Source: Lachnospiraceae bacterium (GTDB taxonomy: Bacteria > Bacillota > Clostridia > Lachnospirales > Lachnospiraceae). Taken from it: DNA of 64,000 nucleotides. Below are positions 27,098-36,475 of this stretch, piece after piece (within the stretch, counting starts at the first letter, position 1; every line of letters begins with the position of its first letter). The notes beneath the pieces are model-generated. The model was not told the origin of the DNA. It did not search any database and saw only the letters and a list, made by a program, of their open reading frames with translations. A program made the position numbers and the translations under genes. The stretch spans positions 62,001 to 126,000 of the forward strand of contig JAFQOE010000047.1 in the NCBI GenBank assembly GCA_017395635.1, given 5' to 3'.

Positions 27098-28057
27098 TTA
27101 TTGTGCAACTATCGATACCCATTCACCCAAATAAATCGTCTCTACAATCTCAAATCCATTCGCCAACAAGGCTTCTTTTACAGATTCTTCTTTCGTATCG
27201 ATAATTCCCGAAGTAATAAATACTCCACTCTCTTTCATAAAAGGTCTAATTACCGCCGACAATGGAATAATTACATCTGCCAGAATATTAGCAACTACAA
27301 TATCATATTGTCCTATCTTTGCTACACTATCTGCAAAATCCTTATCACCTATCACATCACCCTTAACAATCTCATATCTATCGCCAGGGATATTATTCAA
27401 TTCCAGATTCTCACAACTCGCTTTAACTGCTAATTCATCTATATCAATTCCATATACACGTTTCGCACCCAGTTTCATCGCAATAATCGAAAGAATACCA
27501 CTACCACATCCGGCATCCAACACTTCAGAACTGCCATCTTTCTTGATATGCTTCTTCAAATTGGTAATACAAAGTCTTGTAGTCTCGTGAGAACCGGTTC
27601 CAAAAGCAGTTCCCGGATCAATATGAATCACTATATCCTCTTCGCTCACATCAGCCATCTCTGTCCAGGTTGGCTGGATTACAATATTTTCTTCCAAGCG
27701 GAACGGATGAAAGAAATCTTTCCACTTGTTCATCCAATCACTGTCATCTGTTTCGCCAATTGTAATCTTTCCTGTGCCTACATTCATATAAGTGGACATT
27801 TCTGTCATTTGTTCACCAATATAACAGCACAAATCCTTTACATCTATGTTGTCATCGATATAACAGGAAATATCTGCGCAACCATCATCCGGCGGCAATT
27901 CCGGTAAAATATCAATATACATTGCCTTCTTATCTGCTTCCGATAACGGAATCTTATCCTCTATCTCAATTCCTTCCACACCGTATTCACCTAACAAATA
28001 GCTTAACATATCCGTTGCTTCTGTCGTTGTTCCAATCGTAACTTTTGTCCATTTCAT
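27098..28057 (-). CDS. prmA: Ribosomal protein L11 methyltransferase PrmA
   Basis: 319 residues. The N-terminal substrate-recognition domain (MKWTKVTIGTTTEATDMLSYLLGEYGVEGIEIED) leads to the SAM domain with HIDPGTAFGTGSHETTRLC, LDAGCGSGILSIIAMKLGA and the NPPY-like VANILADVI. The typical length is about 310. It follows dnaJ as in Bacillus, but a terminator separates them, so it starts a new unit (prmA-rsmE-desulfurase-thiI). GGATAATCGAAGAAT precedes the ATG. Confidence 0.94.
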   Translation of the reverse strand: MKWTKVTIGTTTEATDMLSYLLGEYGVEGIEIEDKIPLSEADKKAMYIDILPELPPDDGCADISCYIDDNIDVKDLCCYIGEQMTEMSTYMNVGTGKITIGETDDSDWMNKWKDFFHPFRLEENIVIQPTWTEMADVSEEDIVIHIDPGTAFGTGSHETTRLCITNLKKHIKKDGSSEVLDAGCGSGILSIIAMKLGAKRVYGIDIDELAVKASCENLELNNIPGDRYEIVKGDVIGDKDFADSVAKIGQYDIVVANILADVIIPLSAVIRPFMKESGVFITSGIIDTKEESVKEALLANGFEIVETIYLGEWVSIVAQ

Positions 28058-28277
28058 ATTCTTCGATTATCCTTCCAGTTAAACTTTCAACCATTTATAA
28101 CCATTCTATACTTGTATAGTCATCCATAACTAATACATTATATCCATTCTTTTTCATTTTTACAAGAACAAACATCAGTTTCACAACCTACATTTCACTT
28201 ATATAAATCAACAAAAACTGTACCCTGCGTATTATTATATAATGCGTGACATTGTCATCCACAAAATCTTTTCTCAG

Positions 28278-28316
28278 AAAAAAATAACCTTCTACTCTAT
28301 AAGAATAAAAGGTTAT
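28278..28316 (-). terminator. Intrinsic terminator of the hrcA-grpE-dnaK-dnaJ operon
   Basis: On the minus strand ATAACCTT (28309-28316) pairs with AAGGTTAT (28284-28291); the inner TATTC/GAGTA extends the stem with one G-U pair. A run of seven T (28278-28284 complement) follows directly. It lies 30 bp after the dnaJ stop. The remaining 220 bp to prmA hold a TATAAT-like box at about 28235-28243 but no clear -35. Confidence 0.85.
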
Positions 28317-28345
28317 CTTCATCATTTCATACTGAATTGCATTAA

Positions 28346-29509
28346 TTACTTTTTCTTTCCAAAGCCCTTCTTTTTGTGACCACCAAAGCTAAAATCACCC
28401 GAAGAATCCGTTGAACGTCTTGCAGTTGAACCGGTTGCTTCATCAAAAGAATTCAAAATACTCTTTTGTTCCTCTGTCAACTTATCCGGAACCTGAACTA
28501 CCAATGTCACATAATGGTCACCACGCACACTCTTATTACGAAGCGTTGGCACACCTTTACCTTTCAACTTCACTTTGGTATCTGTTTGTGTTCCTGCTTT
28601 GATTTCGTAGTCCATAGGACCATCAATTGTATTAATTGTAATCGTTCCACCAAGCGCTGCCTGTGTAAATGTAATCGGTTCTGTTGAGAACAAATCATAT
28701 TCCTGACGTTGGAACTGTGGATGTCTGTCAACCAATACTGTAACCAACAAATCACCTCGGCCACCACCATTAACACCCGGTTCACCTTTTTCACGAATTC
28801 GGATACTCTGTCCGTTATCAATACCAGCCGGAACAACCACCTGAATTTTCTTCTTACTCTTCACATATCCAGTACCGGAACACTGATTACACTTAAACTT
28901 AATAACTTTACCAGTTCCGCTACACTCCGGACAGGTCTGCACATTACGTACCACACCAAATAAAGACTGCTGTGTAAATACCACCTGGCCTTTACCGTTA
29001 CACTTTAAACAAGTTTCCGGATTGTGTCCCGGTTGTGCACCGGTACCATGACAAATTACACATTCATCTTTAAGTGGTAATTCCATCTCTTTCTGACAGC
29101 CAAACACAGCTTCATCAAACTTCACACGAACACTCGTCTTAATATTCGCACCCTTCATCGGACCATTCGACTGACGACTTCTAGTTCCTCCGAACATATC
29201 TCCAAAAATATCTCCAAAGATATCTCCCATGTCACTGAAATCAAATCCGCCGAATCCACCGCCCATTCCACTATTTGGATCAAATGCAGCATGACCAAAC
29301 TGGTCATATTTTGCTCTTGAGTCTGAATCACTTAATACTTTATATGCTTCAGACGCTTCTTTAAACTTTGCTTCCGCTTCCGCATCACCCGGATTGGTAT
29401 CCGGATGGTACTTCTTGGCAACCTGTCTATATGCTTTTTTCAATTCAGCTTCTGTGGCATTTTTCGGAACACCAAGAACCTCATAATAATCTCTCTTTGT
29501 TTCTGCCAT
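28346..29509 (-). CDS. dnaJ: Chaperone DnaJ
   Basis: 387 residues: a J domain with HPD ([10 protein letters not shown]), a Gly/Phe-rich linker ([17 protein letters not shown]), four CxxCxGxG zinc motifs ([32 protein letters not shown]), then the substrate-binding C-terminal domains. It is the DnaK co-chaperone. ATG 29509 has AAGGTG 6 nt upstream; a GTG at 29518 overlaps that site. A 64-bp gap after dnaK contains a hairpin. Confidence 0.96.
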   Translation of the reverse strand: MAETKRDYYEVLGVPKNATEAELKKAYRQVAKKYHPDTNPGDAEAEAKFKEASEAYKVLSDSDSRAKYDQFGHAAFDPNSGMGGGFGGFDFSDMGDIFGDIFGDMFGGTRSRQSNGPMKGANIKTSVRVKFDEAVFGCQKEMELPLKDECVICHGTGAQPGHNPETCLKCNGKGQVVFTQQSLFGVVRNVQTCPECSGTGKVIKFKCNQCSGTGYVKSKKKIQVVVPAGIDNGQSIRIREKGEPGVNGGGRGDLLVTVLVDRHPQFQRQEYDLFSTEPITFTQAALGGTITINTIDGPMDYEIKAGTQTDTKVKLKGKGVPTLRNKSVRGDHYVTLVVQVPDKLTEEQKSILNSFDEATGSTARRSTDSSGDFSFGGHKKKGFGKKK

Positions 29510-29533
29510 ATTCCTCACCTTTTAAACAGAACG

Positions 29534-29562
29534 ATTCAGAGCCAAAGAAATTGACTCTGAAT
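29534..29562 (-). promoter_or_regulatory. dnaK-dnaJ intercistronic hairpin
   Basis: ATTCAGAG (29534-29541) pairs perfectly with CTCTGAAT (29555-29562) around a 13-nt loop, between the dnaK stop and the dnaJ ribosome binding site. There is no T-run, so it is unlikely to be a terminator. It may stabilise or separate the messages. Confidence 0.5.
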
Positions 29563-29582
29563 AATTCTATAATAGCATTCTT

Positions 29583-31433
29583 TTATAATTCTGTATAATC
29601 TCCGTCTACAACATCACCTTCTGCGTAGTCTGCAGGACCTGTTGCACCAGTACCGGCATTTGCACCAGGACCATTCTGCTCATATAACTTAGCAAATAAG
29701 TTCTGTGCACTTGTCATTAATGTCTCTTTTGCATTCTTCAATTGCTCTACATCATAATCAGACATATTTTCCGGATCAGTACCTTCCACAAGACTCTTAA
29801 GAGCTGCAAGATCAGCCTCAACCTTAGTCTTATCTTCTCCGGATAACTTGTCACCTACATCCTGTAATGCCTTTTCTGTCTGGAATACCATTGCATCTGC
29901 ATCATTTCTAGCTTCGATTGCTTCTTTTCTCTTCTTATCCTGAGCTTCGTACTCAGCAGCTTCCTTAACTGCCTTTTCGATATCCTCATCAGACATGTTA
30001 GAACCGGCTGTAATTGTAATATGCTGCTCCCTTCCTGTTCCCAAATCCTTAGCAGATACATTAACAATACCATTCGCATCGATATCAAATGTAACTTCAA
30101 TCTGAGGTACACCACGTCTTGCAGGAGCAATACCATCCAAACGGAAACGTCCTAAAGACTTGTTATCTCTTGCAAACTGTCTCTCACCCTGACAGATATT
30201 GATATCTACCGCATCCTGATTATCCTGTGCTGTAGAGAAAATCTGACTCTTCTTTGTAGGAATTGTTGTATTTCTCTCAATCAATCTTGTAGCTACACCA
30301 CCCATTGTCTCGATAGAAAGAGAAAGTGGGGTAACATCAAGAAGTAAGATTTCACCTGCACCTGCATCACCGGCTAACTTACCACCCTGGATAGAAGCAC
30401 CTACTGCAACACACTCATCCGGGTTAATACCCTTGAACGGCTCCTTACCTGTTAATTGCTTAACCTTTTCCTGAACTGCGATGATACGTGTAGAACCACC
30501 TACTAACAATACCTTATCAAGATCAGATGCTGTTAAACCTGCATCCTTTAATGCTGTCTGAACCGGAGTAGCTGTTCTCTCTACCAAATGAGAAGTAAGC
30601 TCATCAAACTTTGCTCTTGTTAAATTCATATCAAAATGCTTTGGTCCTTCTGCTGTTGCTGTGATAAACGGAAGGTTAACGTTAGTCGTTGTTGATGAAG
30701 AAAGTTCCTTCTTTGCCTTCTCTGCTGCTTCTTTCAATCTCTGCATAGCCATCTTATCAGAAGATAAATCAACACCTTCCTGGTTCTTGAATTCTTTTAA
30801 CATATAATCTGTCAAGACATCATCAAAGTCATCACCACCAAGCTTATTATCACCGGCTGTTGCCAATACTTCAATAACACCGTCACCAATCTCAATGATA
30901 GATACATCAAATGTACCACCACCTAAGTCATATACCATAATCTTCTGCTCATTTTCATTATCAAGACCATATGATAATGCTGCAGCTGTTGGCTCATTGA
31001 TAATACGTTTAACATCTAATCCAGCAATACGACCAGCATCCTTAGTTGCCTGTCTCTGAGCATCTGAGAAGTAAGCAGGAACTGTAATAACAGCTTCTGA
31101 AACTTTCTCTCCTAAGTAAGCCTCTGCATCTGCCTTTAATTTCTGAAGTACCATTGCTGAAATCTCCTGCGGAGAATACTTCTTATCATCAATTGCCACC
31201 TTATAATCTGAACCCATATGTCTCTTAATTGACGCGATTGTCTTATCTGCGTTAGTTACAGCCTGACGCTTAGCAGGCTCACCAACCACACGCTCACCAG
31301 TCTTAGTAAATGCCACAACGGATGGAGTTGTTCTTGCACCTTCTGCATTGTTGATAACAACCGGCTTACCACCTTCCATAACAGCTACACATGAATTTGT
31401 TGTACCTAAGTCAATACCAATAATTTTTCCCAT
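29583..31433 (-). CDS. dnaK: Chaperone DnaK (Hsp70)
   Basis: 616 residues. The ATPase domain has [26 protein letters not shown] and LLVGGSTRI; the linker [14 protein letters not shown] and substrate-binding domain follow, and a Gly/Ala-rich C-terminal tail ends GDYTEL. The internal residues lack the insertion of Gram-negative DnaK, as expected of Firmicutes. AGGAGG stands 9 nt before ATG 31433. Third gene of the CIRCE-controlled operon. Confidence 0.97.
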   Translation of the reverse strand: MGKIIGIDLGTTNSCVAVMEGGKPVVINNAEGARTTPSVVAFTKTGERVVGEPAKRQAVTNADKTIASIKRHMGSDYKVAIDDKKYSPQEISAMVLQKLKADAEAYLGEKVSEAVITVPAYFSDAQRQATKDAGRIAGLDVKRIINEPTAAALSYGLDNENEQKIMVYDLGGGTFDVSIIEIGDGVIEVLATAGDNKLGGDDFDDVLTDYMLKEFKNQEGVDLSSDKMAMQRLKEAAEKAKKELSSSTTTNVNLPFITATAEGPKHFDMNLTRAKFDELTSHLVERTATPVQTALKDAGLTASDLDKVLLVGGSTRIIAVQEKVKQLTGKEPFKGINPDECVAVGASIQGGKLAGDAGAGEILLLDVTPLSLSIETMGGVATRLIERNTTIPTKKSQIFSTAQDNQDAVDINICQGERQFARDNKSLGRFRLDGIAPARRGVPQIEVTFDIDANGIVNVSAKDLGTGREQHITITAGSNMSDEDIEKAVKEAAEYEAQDKKRKEAIEARNDADAMVFQTEKALQDVGDKLSGEDKTKVEADLAALKSLVEGTDPENMSDYDVEQLKNAKETLMTSAQNLFAKLYEQNGPGANAGTGATGPADYAEGDVVDGDYTEL

Positions 31434-31498
31434 GATTCATTTCCTCCTAAAATCTTTATAAAAAATTGTTAATTTGTTAACACTCCTATAATCAGCGA

Positions 31499-32155
31499 CT
31501 AATTTGCCACCTTAACCATGCTGTATCTTAACACATCTTCCTTGTACATATAACCTTTTTGAAGTTCTTCCACAACTACGTTCTCTCCATATTCCTCATC
31601 CTCAACATGCATTACTGCATTATGGAAATCCGGATTGAAATCTGCACCTGTTGCTTCCATCGGTTTCACACCTACATCATTCAAGGTTACCATTAACTGC
31701 TTGTAAATCTTATCCACGCCTTGCTCAAATGCTCTTTCTTTATCTTCTTCCGGAATCGCCTGCAATGCACGTTCAAAATTATCTACAACCGGAAGTAATT
31801 GCTCTAATACTTCCTTTGCTCCAACATCATACATACGTTTTGACTCTTTTTCATTACGATTCCTAGCATTTTCAAATTCAGCTAACAAACGCTTATATTT
31901 GTCATTCGCCTCTTCTAAAAGTTCTTTCTGCTTCTCCAATTCAAGTTCTAATGCTTTACTGTTACCACCACTTCTGCGACTATTCTTTTTACCTTTAACA
32001 GGCTTATTTTCTACATCCTCTGAAGTTTCTTTCACTTCAACTTCTGTCTCTTCTGTGGATTCTACCTTCACATCTTCTACTGTTTCCATAGTTGCTTTAT
32101 CAGTAGATTTTGCTTTCTTACTTGTTTTTGAACTGTTTTTTTTATTTTCTTCCAC
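31499..32155 (-). CDS. grpE: Nucleotide exchange factor GrpE
   Basis: 218 residues. A long charged N-terminal tail (Lys/Glu/Ser-rich, residues 1-75) precedes the coiled coil (LELELEKQKELLEEANDKYKR) and the GrpE signature (RNRNEKESKRMYDVGAKEVLEQLLPVVDNFERAL split over two lines; beta domain DFNPDFHNAVMHVE). The start is GTG 32155, with GAGGTG 5 nt upstream. It follows hrcA by 10 nt. Confidence 0.95.
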   Translation of the reverse strand: MEENKKNSSKTSKKAKSTDKATMETVEDVKVESTEETEVEVKETSEDVENKPVKGKKNSRRSGGNSKALELELEKQKELLEEANDKYKRLLAEFENARNRNEKESKRMYDVGAKEVLEQLLPVVDNFERALQAIPEEDKERAFEQGVDKIYKQLMVTLNDVGVKPMEATGADFNPDFHNAVMHVEDEEYGENVVVEELQKGYMYKEDVLRYSMVKVAN

Positions 32156-32165
32156 TCTGACACCT

Positions 32166-33197
32166 CTAATCTTTCTTCTTAAAAATTGTATCTAACTCAC
32201 CCGTAAGATTCTTAAGGGTGCTGACTACTTTCTGATAATCCATACGCTTAGGACCAATAATACCAATCGTTCCTCTTGCACCTTCCTGCAACTCATATGT
32301 TGCAGTTACAATACTACAATCCTTCATATTAGAAACAGGTGCTTCTTCACCAATATAGACTTGAATACCATTCGAATTCTCGCCATGCATGGACTCATCA
32401 ATCAGTTCATCCAGCCCTTGTCTTTCCTCTAATGCTTCTAATAACTTGGTAGTCTGCTCGATATTACCAAGTTCCGGATACTTTAACATATTCGTAGCAC
32501 CACTGGTGTATATCTCCACCTGATCTGCTTCATGGATTGCTTCCGTAATCCCCTGGAATATATTCTCCATAATGTCTGCAAACTCACCCGCCTGAGTCTT
32601 AATGGTCTGTATCATTTCCAAATTAATATCCTGTAACGATGCTCCTTGTAAAAATGTATTCAGTAATACATTCAATTTCAGTATCTCATCATTTTCCAGC
32701 ATACGCTCAACCTGCATTAATTTGTTCTTAATGACATTCCCATCTACCACAATAACTGCAAGCAACTGATTCTCATCCACCTGGGATAACTGAATGAACT
32801 TAAGCTTAGAATTCTGATACTGTGGTGCTGTAACTAATGTTGCATAATTCGTATTATATGCCAATACCTTTGCAACTTGTTTCAAAAGAGACTCCATCTT
32901 ATCCACTCTGTCTAAAAGCTGTGTCTTCATCTCTTCCATCTCAGTATCTTTCTCTATCATCATACGATCAACATACAAGCGATATCCTTTATCTGTCGGA
33001 ATACGACCTGCCGAAGTATGAGGTTGCATAATCAAACCAAGTTCTTCTAAGTCTGCCATCTCATTACGAATGGTTGCCGAACTTAGATTCAAATCCGTGT
33101 ATTTGGAAATGGTTCTTGAGCCTACCGGTTCACCGGTTTCCAAGTAATTAGAGATGATTGCTTTCAAAATCTTCAGTTTTCTATCATCTAATTCCAT
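32166..33197 (-). CDS. hrcA: Heat-inducible transcription repressor HrcA
   Basis: 343 residues. An N-terminal winged helix (KILKAIISNYLETGEPVGSRT; SSATIRNEMADLEELGLI) is followed by the GAF-like HrcA domain ending in VTATYELQEGARGTIGIIGPKRMDY. It binds the CIRCE element just upstream of its own start, 33223-33249, and is expected to repress the whole operon. AAGGGG lies 8 nt before ATG 33197. Confidence 0.96.
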   Translation of the reverse strand: MELDDRKLKILKAIISNYLETGEPVGSRTISKYTDLNLSSATIRNEMADLEELGLIMQPHTSAGRIPTDKGYRLYVDRMMIEKDTEMEEMKTQLLDRVDKMESLLKQVAKVLAYNTNYATLVTAPQYQNSKLKFIQLSQVDENQLLAVIVVDGNVIKNKLMQVERMLENDEILKLNVLLNTFLQGASLQDINLEMIQTIKTQAGEFADIMENIFQGITEAIHEADQVEIYTSGATNMLKYPELGNIEQTTKLLEALEERQGLDELIDESMHGENSNGIQVYIGEEAPVSNMKDCSIVTATYELQEGARGTIGIIGPKRMDYQKVVSTLKNLTGELDTIFKKKD

Positions 33198-33222
33198 GCA
33201 TCAAACCCCTTTCCTCTAGTTA

Positions 33223-33249
33223 TTAGCACTCAATCTACACGAGTGCTAA
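33223..33249 (-). promoter_or_regulatory. CIRCE operator
   Basis: TTAGCACTC, nine bases, then GAGTGCTAA: a perfect match to the CIRCE consensus, placed between the promoter and the hrcA start codon. HrcA binding here gives heat-shock control of hrcA-grpE-dnaK-dnaJ. Confidence 0.97.
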
Positions 33250-33260
33250 TACATGGATAT

Positions 33261-33289
33261 AGAGTAACACCATCATCTTTCTTTGTCAA
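33261..33289 (-). promoter_or_regulatory. Sigma-A promoter of the hrcA operon
   Basis: On the minus strand TTGACA (33284-33289), a 17-bp spacer and TACTCT (33261-33266). The CIRCE element begins 11 bp downstream of the -10, so the repressor would cover the transcription start. Confidence 0.85.
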
Positions 33290-33310
33290 GAAGAAAACAA
33301 TGAAAAAAAG

Positions 33311-33359
33311 AAAAAAATTGATGACTAAAAGTACACTTCTACTTAACAATCATCAATTT
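33311..33359 (-). terminator. Intrinsic terminator at the end of the polysaccharide cluster
   Basis: On the minus strand AAATTGATGA (33350-33359) pairs with TCATCAATTT (33315-33324), followed by further T residues to 33311. The 25-nt interior can form an additional short stem. It lies 60 bp after the zinc-ribbon protein stop. Confidence 0.75.
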
Positions 33360-33419
33360 AATAATTTTACAATATGCCCTGTATGTTTTTCATTTTTCAG
33401 CAACAACTATCCATAAATA

Positions 33420-33863
33420 TCAAGTCCTCTTAACAAATGTTTGACTACACTTAGGACAACGTACACTAATCTTATTCTTTCCTTTTGGCAATCGAATAAT
33501 CTGATGACAAGTGTTACATACAAAATAATAATACTCTGTATCCTGCATTGTTCTGAAACGCATTTTTATGCACAACTTATAATAATCAAAAAATGCAACC
33601 ACTCCACCCATATAACGCATGTAAATAGAGTTCTCTTTTTGACGTTTTTCTAATTTTTTTGAAAATACACGTACATAGCACAATACAATAAAGATTGCAC
33701 CGAACAAAGTACAAATCCAATTGCTTGTAAATAATGCGATTAATACGAATATAAATCCAATCAGCATAATAAAGTTATTCAGTTCATCCAAACCACAACG
33801 TCTTGTCATTGCTTCTTTCATATCTGCACGGAACATGGTTATGTATTTTTTTATTAAGTTCAT
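33420..33863 (-). CDS. Two-helix membrane protein with C-terminal zinc ribbon, unknown function
   Basis: 147 residues. Two adjacent transmembrane segments (FIMLIGFIFVLIALFTSNWIC and TLFGAIFIVLCYVRVF) are followed by a basic stretch and two CxxC pairs (CNTCHQII and CPKCSQTFV) that form a probable zinc ribbon. I recognise no named family. It starts 4 nt after the FdtA-like gene stop and is the last gene before the terminator, so it seems co-transcribed with the glycan genes, but similar small proteins are often unrelated to their neighbours. Topology suggests both termini in the cytoplasm. Confidence 0.7.
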   Translation of the reverse strand: MNLIKKYITMFRADMKEAMTRRCGLDELNNFIMLIGFIFVLIALFTSNWICTLFGAIFIVLCYVRVFSKKLEKRQKENSIYMRYMGGVVAFFDYYKLCIKMRFRTMQDTEYYYFVCNTCHQIIRLPKGKNKISVRCPKCSQTFVKRT

Positions 33864-33867
33864 TCTT

Positions 33868-34281
33868 TCACAAATCCTTTCCTTCCTTATTAACCATATC
33901 TAAAAACTCCTGATAGTCGCGAATATAATCTTCTTCTCTATAGTAATCGGAAGCAAATACCATAAGCACTGCATCTGACGAAAAATCATACATTTCTCTC
34001 CATATATTATTTGCTATATACAATCCCTCATAAGGTTTTTCTAATGGTACTATCTTCTTTTCCTTTCCATTATCCAACAGTACTTTGCACGTACCATGAA
34101 TACATACTAATATCTGTTTCAAAGATTTATGTGCATGAAATCCTCTCCGTACTCCCTCTAATGTATCATACATATAATATACTCTCTTAATTTCAAACGG
34201 TATATCTTTATATTCTTCTAATGCAATCAATTGTCCACGTTCATCTCCATGTGGCTGAAACACATATTTTACAACTTGCAT
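33868..34281 (-). CDS. FdtA/QdtA-like sugar 3,4-ketoisomerase (cupin)
   Basis: 137 residues, a single cupin domain with the WxcM/FdtA pattern: GDERGQLIALEEYKDIPFEIKRVYYM (in two parts), GVRRGFHAHKSLKQILVCIHG with the catalytic histidines, and a terminal YIRDYQEFL. Family members isomerise dTDP-4-keto-6-deoxyglucose at C3/C4. The usual partner aminotransferase is not in this window and no dTDP-sugar genes are here, so it may draw on a dTDP pool made elsewhere or act on the CDP-sugars of this cluster. AGGAGG stands 6 nt before the ATG. Confidence 0.85.
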   Translation of the reverse strand: MQVVKYVFQPHGDERGQLIALEEYKDIPFEIKRVYYMYDTLEGVRRGFHAHKSLKQILVCIHGTCKVLLDNGKEKKIVPLEKPYEGLYIANNIWREMYDFSSDAVLMVFASDYYREEDYIRDYQEFLDMVNKEGKDL

Positions 34282-34309
34282 ACAAATCCTCCTTAAATTT
34301 TACTATCTG

Positions 34310-35776
34310 CTAATTGAATCGCATCATTTTGTAGCTAATTTTCAATAATACTCCAAACATGAATTCAATAGGAAAATACTTACACACTTGAATTGCATCT
34401 TTTCTTGCTAATCCACAATATAAATTCTTAAATTTAAAACGAGATATATATTCTGCCTTTGTTGATGCAATATCTATTTCTTTTATTACAACCGGATAAG
34501 AAGTCTTTCCATTATCTAAAGCAGAAAATAATTCATTTTCAAATTCCACCTCACTAATCACAGCTTTTTTCATTTTCTCTTCTCTTGCAATTCGATATTC
34601 TTTATCCTTTATTAACCTCTTGATTTCTCTTTTCATTTCCTCAAAGCAAAGAAACTCAACATTTAGTTCTCCCTGATTAATCAATATATCATCTGATATA
34701 TTGTCAAACTTTAATGTAACCGGCACTTTTCCAGCCATTGCAGCATACTGAAACATCAATCCTCCACATACAGGATACGTGCTTAAATAAAATGTACAAC
34801 GTTTTAGTATCTCATTCAAATCTTCTCTTTCCTCGGTTATAAATATGCGATTCGAATACTTATTTTTAAGTTTATTCATTTCTGTACAGTCACCAGAACC
34901 TGCATACCAAAAAACAATTTCCGGATAACTGGATAATATATAATCAACGATTTTATAGTAACGGTTTTCTGCCCCAAGTGTTTTATATAGTGCACCACCA
35001 GAAAAAACAAGCAAATTTTCTTTGTCGTCAAATTGAAAAGGATATCCTTCAAACTCAATATCAGAATTAATAATAGGATAATATGGTAAAATCAGTAATT
35101 TTTCCAAACTAATATTTCTATAATAATTCGAAATAGACGCACCATAATTTCGAAATTCCAAACAATAATCAAAAGCTGTTGTTCCCAGCCAAAATGCATG
35201 ATCCGTTAAATTAATCTGAAACCGCTTTGTTTTTCCCTTATAATGATTAAAAACAACTGTACCAACCACATCATCCGGAACATCATACATAAACATTATC
35301 TCTGGCCGAACTTTTTCTACAATCACATTTAATCGTTCAATCATCTTCAAGCAATTACTCTGTGTTAAATAATATGCACTTCCATTGTTTTCTCGCAAAA
35401 TACGTAAAATATCAGGAATATTATTCTTTTGTCTATCATATGTAACATAAACCACATTATATCTTTTGCAAAGTGCTTTTATATATATCTGTGCAAGACC
35501 ACGACTATTTAATCCAAATGCATCGAAAAACAAAATGGTATTCTTACTAGATACATAATCATTTTCAGAATTCAACACCTTGTCAGAAATAATTTGAATA
35601 CATTTTTCAAAATGTTCATCGTAATAATACTGATTATATTCATATAAAATCCACGAAAACGCCTGAATCAATTCCAATGCATCCTCATATTTTTCTTTTT
35701 CTATACAAGTATCTATCTTCTTTTTTGCCTTTTTTATCTTTTGTTCTATCGTTATACAAATCTTATTATCTGTCAT
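34310..35776 (-). CDS. Putative glycosyltransferase (GT-B-like)
   Basis: 488 residues. After a charged helical N-terminus (residues 1-85) come Rossmann-like elements: TILFFDAFGLNSRGLAQIYI, VVYVTYD, and in the second half LVFSGGALYKTLGAENRYYK, IVFWYAGSGDCTEMNKL and CTFYLSTYPVCGGLMFQYAAMAGKVPV, the last resembling the nucleotide-sugar-binding turn of GT-B enzymes. I cannot assign a CAZy family or sugar. It lies in the glycan cluster between an acyltransferase and the FdtA-like gene. The ribosome binding site (GGGAAG) is weak. Confidence 0.7.
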   Translation of the reverse strand: MTDNKICITIEQKIKKAKKKIDTCIEKEKYEDALELIQAFSWILYEYNQYYYDEHFEKCIQIISDKVLNSENDYVSSKNTILFFDAFGLNSRGLAQIYIKALCKRYNVVYVTYDRQKNNIPDILRILRENNGSAYYLTQSNCLKMIERLNVIVEKVRPEIMFMYDVPDDVVGTVVFNHYKGKTKRFQINLTDHAFWLGTTAFDYCLEFRNYGASISNYYRNISLEKLLILPYYPIINSDIEFEGYPFQFDDKENLLVFSGGALYKTLGAENRYYKIVDYILSSYPEIVFWYAGSGDCTEMNKLKNKYSNRIFITEEREDLNEILKRCTFYLSTYPVCGGLMFQYAAMAGKVPVTLKFDNISDDILINQGELNVEFLCFEEMKREIKRLIKDKEYRIAREEKMKKAVISEVEFENELFSALDNGKTSYPVVIKEIDIASTKAEYISRFKFKNLYCGLARKDAIQVCKYFPIEFMFGVLLKISYKMMRFN

Positions 35777-35808
35777 TATTTCTTCCCATTCGTTTCATTA
35801 CTTCTATC

Positions 35809-36438
35809 TCAATCCAGTCTTTTTATTATTTTTGCCGGAACACCTACTGCCATACAATTATCCGGAATATCGTGTGTCACAACAGAATTAGCTCCTACAA
35901 TTACATTATCACCTATGGTTACGCCGGATAATATAGATGTACATCGACCTATCCATACATTCTTTCCAATCTTCACTGGTCCTTTCGATGATAATTTTCT
36001 TTGTACTGGTGAAATATTCATATTTTCAAGATTAAAATCCCCATGTCCATTATCAGCTATAAAAACATTTCTCCCTAGCAACACGTCATCTCCAATTTCA
36101 ACGCGATTAATACAAGAAATATAAATAAAATCCGTAAAAACTACATTATTACCAATTATCAAGGATGGATTATATATGCCTTTGTCTCCACCATAACTAT
36201 CCCATGCTTCCAACCTCAAATTGTTTCCAGCATCGAAATTGTCGCCAATCGATATATACTGAGATCCTCTTACAGAAAACTTATCCCCTACATGACAATT
36301 TTTACCTATTTTTCTAAATCCAAAAGCATATGCATTCCACAACAATTTATTACGCAACCTCACAAAAAAGTCAATTGATTTGGGATTCAATACTGGATAT
36401 ATTATAATCGAAATAAATCTAAATATATTATTTATCAT
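35809..36438 (-). CDS. Hexapeptide-repeat acyltransferase (WbbJ/maltose O-acetyltransferase type)
   Basis: 209 residues. Left-handed beta-helix repeats run from about residue 55: IGKNCHVGDKFSV, ISIGDNFDAG, IIGNNVVFTD, VEIGDDVLLGRNVFIADNGHG, then KIGKNVWIGRCTSILSGVTIGDNVIVGANSVVT and VGVPAKIIKR, the typical end of sugar O-acetyltransferases. The His in NGHG fits the catalytic position. It probably acetylates a residue of the surface glycan. I prefer ATG 36438 (GGAGAG 7 nt upstream) to 36453, which has no ribosome binding site. Confidence 0.85.
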   Translation of the reverse strand: MINNIFRFISIIIYPVLNPKSIDFFVRLRNKLLWNAYAFGFRKIGKNCHVGDKFSVRGSQYISIGDNFDAGNNLRLEAWDSYGGDKGIYNPSLIIGNNVVFTDFIYISCINRVEIGDDVLLGRNVFIADNGHGDFNLENMNISPVQRKLSSKGPVKIGKNVWIGRCTSILSGVTIGDNVIVGANSVVTHDIPDNCMAVGVPAKIIKRLD

Positions 36439-36475
36439 AACATTTCTCTCCATACTGTTCTATAATAAATGCAAC

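Noticed and set aside
28230-28250. Promoter for prmA
   Set aside because: A TATAAT box is present on the minus strand, but no acceptable -35 lies 16-18 bp upstream, so I mention it only in passing.
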